DNA from: a bacterium SCSIO 12741
GTDB taxonomy: Bacteria; Bacteroidota; Bacteroidia; Flavobacteriales_G; Salibacteraceae
Reading direction: 5' to 3'
NCBI GenBank assembly: GCA_024398055.1
Contig: CP073749.1
Location: forward strand, 3,906,594 to 3,970,593
DNA: 64,000 nucleotides
Shown: piece after piece, positions 62,493 through 64,000 of the stretch
How the letters are laid out: every line of letters begins with the position of its first letter
Numbering within the stretch: position 1 is the stretch's first letter
Position numbers and translations under genes: made by a program
Notes under the pieces: generated by a model
The model's input: the letters and a program-made list of their open reading frames with translations, nothing else
Told to the model about the DNA's origin: nothing
Databases searched by the model: none

Positions 62493-63940
62493 TTCTGGTG
62501 CTCAATACCCGTTACCCGTAAGCTCTTTTGCTCTTTAGCACCAATACTCACTTTTTGACTAATGCTGGATATATCGCCCTTGGAGGCATACATATCCTTG
62601 TTTACGTCGGCAATCACCGTTAGGTAGTAATCCCCTGGATGTAAGTAGGTGATCTCAAAAGAAGAAGTGCCTGGTTCCAGTTCTGGAAACAACAGTAAAC
62701 CATTGTAGAGGTCTTCTTTGATGTAGCCGTGCTCCATGATGAATTCGCCTTGATCATTGGTCAATGGTTTTTGGGTCAGGTAGACTTCCAGCTTATGGCC
62801 TTTGATTTTTTCATTTTGTTCAATTTCCAGGTTCAATCGACCGAGGTAGGGGATGTCGTCAATGGTTACGGGATCTCCTGCTTCATGAGCCAGTGTAATG
62901 ATCTCTTTTCCTTGACCTTCAGACATGTACGTAAAGGATGAAATGACAGGATATTCTTCGCCCCAATCCGGTGTTGGTAATCCATTGGGAAAACTAAAGG
63001 CAGCTTCGTTTTTAGGATAACCTACTTTTTCGGCAGCTTGTTGAGCCAATTCCGGATGCATTTTTTTAGCTTCAAATTCCATGTGCAGTTTAGGAGGAGA
63101 TTGCAATCCCAATCGACTGGTGTAGGACTTAAATACCAATTCGTTATCCGTAAACGTTAGTTCCATCCACATGATGTCTGTACTACCATAGGCATCTACC
63201 AATCGATAGTAATGGCCATTTCCACGTTTTTCGGCTTTATCCATGACGAAGTAGCTGGTTCGGTAAATACCTTGCAGAATACCCCCATTACGAGCCATAA
63301 TCCGCTTTTCTCCTTGATAGTCGGCAATGAAAAAGGAGGTAAATAGATTTCCCATAGAACCCCCTTCGAAAATTCCATGAACGTGGGAGGGTGAAATGGG
63401 GCGGTAGTCGAAGCAAAACCATGGGTATTTGATGCCCATGATGTTCATTTTACCTACCCAATGTCCTGGCATGTGGTCAAAAAAGGCGAGGGCCGATTCA
63501 TCCATTCCAGCGGGTGCAATCGTTGGAGGAGTCCAATCGTAGGTAGAAGAAGATTCTTTTTCAGTAGCCGCAGCACTTGTAGCAGAGGGAGAATTTTCTG
63601 GAAAGCCGTTTTTGGCCCATAGCAAGATTTTTTTGCGTTCTTCCCGAGGCATTAGTCCCGATTGTGGCATGGGATTTTCAGCGTCCATAATGCGTTTTAG
63701 CAAGGGGCCGTGTTCTGCTGCTTTTCTCACCGCCGAATATTCCGTTAAATCCAGGCCGGCACTGGCATTTTCGCCACGGTGGCAAGTGGTGCAGTAATCT
63801 CGAATAATAGGACGAACATCCGATTGGTAAGCGATCTCTTGATCAGGTTTGCTTTCTGGCGTGCGTTCGCCGTTTTTACAAGCTCCGGCAACCAGAGCCA
63901 TAAGCAACAAAGTATTGGAAGAAAAGGTGACTATTTTCAT
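62489..63940 (-). CDS. Mono-heme c-type cytochrome-domain lipoprotein
   Basis: About 483 residues from ATG 63940, chosen since it opens a lipoprotein signal with Cys21; an earlier start at 63961 adds 7 residues. CTTCH (50-54) is a heme-binding motif in a planctomycete-type cytochrome c domain (IIRDYCTTCHRG, then MPREERKKILLWAKNG). The larger C-terminal domain is beta-rich and carries GHWVGKMNIMGIKYPWFCFDY and a GNLFTSFFIADYQGEK stretch, which I do not recognise. Redox-linked periplasmic role likely. Confidence 0.8.
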   Translation of the reverse strand: MKIVTFSSNTLLLMALVAGACKNGERTPESKPDQEIAYQSDVRPIIRDYCTTCHRGENASAGLDLTEYSAVRKAAEHGPLLKRIMDAENPMPQSGLMPREERKKILLWAKNGFPENSPSATSAAATEKESSSTYDWTPPTIAPAGMDESALAFFDHMPGHWVGKMNIMGIKYPWFCFDYRPISPSHVHGIFEGGSMGNLFTSFFIADYQGEKRIMARNGGILQGIYRTSYFVMDKAEKRGNGHYYRLVDAYGSTDIMWMELTFTDNELVFKSYTSRLGLQSPPKLHMEFEAKKMHPELAQQAAEKVGYPKNEAAFSFPNGLPTPDWGEEYPVISSFTYMSEGQGKEIITLAHEAGDPVTIDDIPYLGRLNLEIEQNEKIKGHKLEVYLTQKPLTNDQGEFIMEHGYIKEDLYNGLLLFPELEPGTSSFEITYLHPGDYYLTVIADVNKDMYASKGDISSISQKVSIGAKEQKSLRVTGIEHQN

Positions 63941-64000
63941 ACAAATGGGGTCTTTCGACATTTACAAAATACAAAGGACTATCTAATCCCATCCATATGT

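Overview
The window looks like a chromosomal stretch from a member of the Bacteroidota, probably the Flavobacteriia. At least six secreted proteins end in type IX secretion (T9SS) sorting domains (an xYPNP-type start, about 80 residues). There is a TonB receptor paired with a DUF4249 lipoprotein, a LytS/LytTR two-component pair, a CHU_C-type gliding-associated C-terminus, many short lipoproteins, weak Shine-Dalgarno sites and a TTG-N19-TAnnTTTG promoter before the only tRNA. Base composition looks moderate, somewhat below 50% GC by eye; it was not computed.

Layout. 1-5.4 kb: tail of a bestrophin-like channel, a formylglycine-generating-enzyme-like lipoprotein with its upstream partner, a PhoD-type phosphatase and a SulP anion transporter. 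5.7-12.7 kb: recQ, a secreted VWA protein, a DUF6155 protein, a small lipoprotein, a frameshifted type II NADH dehydrogenase and a cold shock protein. 12.7-15.2 kb: Crp-like regulator with a DUF2834 protein, a membrane protein with Asp-rich loops, tRNA-Asp, and three copies of a palindromic repeat. 15.2-23 kb: di-heme peroxidase, DUF1028 protein, a large secreted protein, a frameshifted SDR and ppk1. 23-28.2 kb: TonB receptor/DUF4249 pair divergent from a LytS/LytTR pair. 28.2-35.7 kb: secreted and hypothetical proteins, a GNAT enzyme, a predicted beta-propeller and a DUF6159 membrane protein.

36-46.7 kb is a defence island. A KAP P-loop NTPase faces a type I restriction-modification operon (hsdR, an Mrr-like nuclease with a possible modified-base reader, an unknown gene with a D...QxK signature, hsdM, hsdS) preceded by an ORF6N-domain gene. 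The unusual parts are the two extra genes between hsdR and hsdM and the large unrecognised N-terminus of the KAP protein.

46.8-64 kb: secreted proteins, a putative abortive-infection protein, a frameshifted lipoprotein, a HEPN-like protein, an aminoglycoside-phosphotransferase-like kinase, a tandem pair of Cys-motif membrane proteins, a REP-associated transposase (RAYT) flanked by the same palindromic repeat seen at 13.7-15.1 kb, a Crp/small membrane protein/serine hydrolase operon, a predicted outer-membrane barrel and a heme-binding lipoprotein.

Three genes (NADH dehydrogenase, SDR and a lipoprotein) are each broken by one missing base in a homopolymer. This may be consensus error rather than real gene decay. 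No CRISPR array, prophage, rRNA operon or origin was seen.
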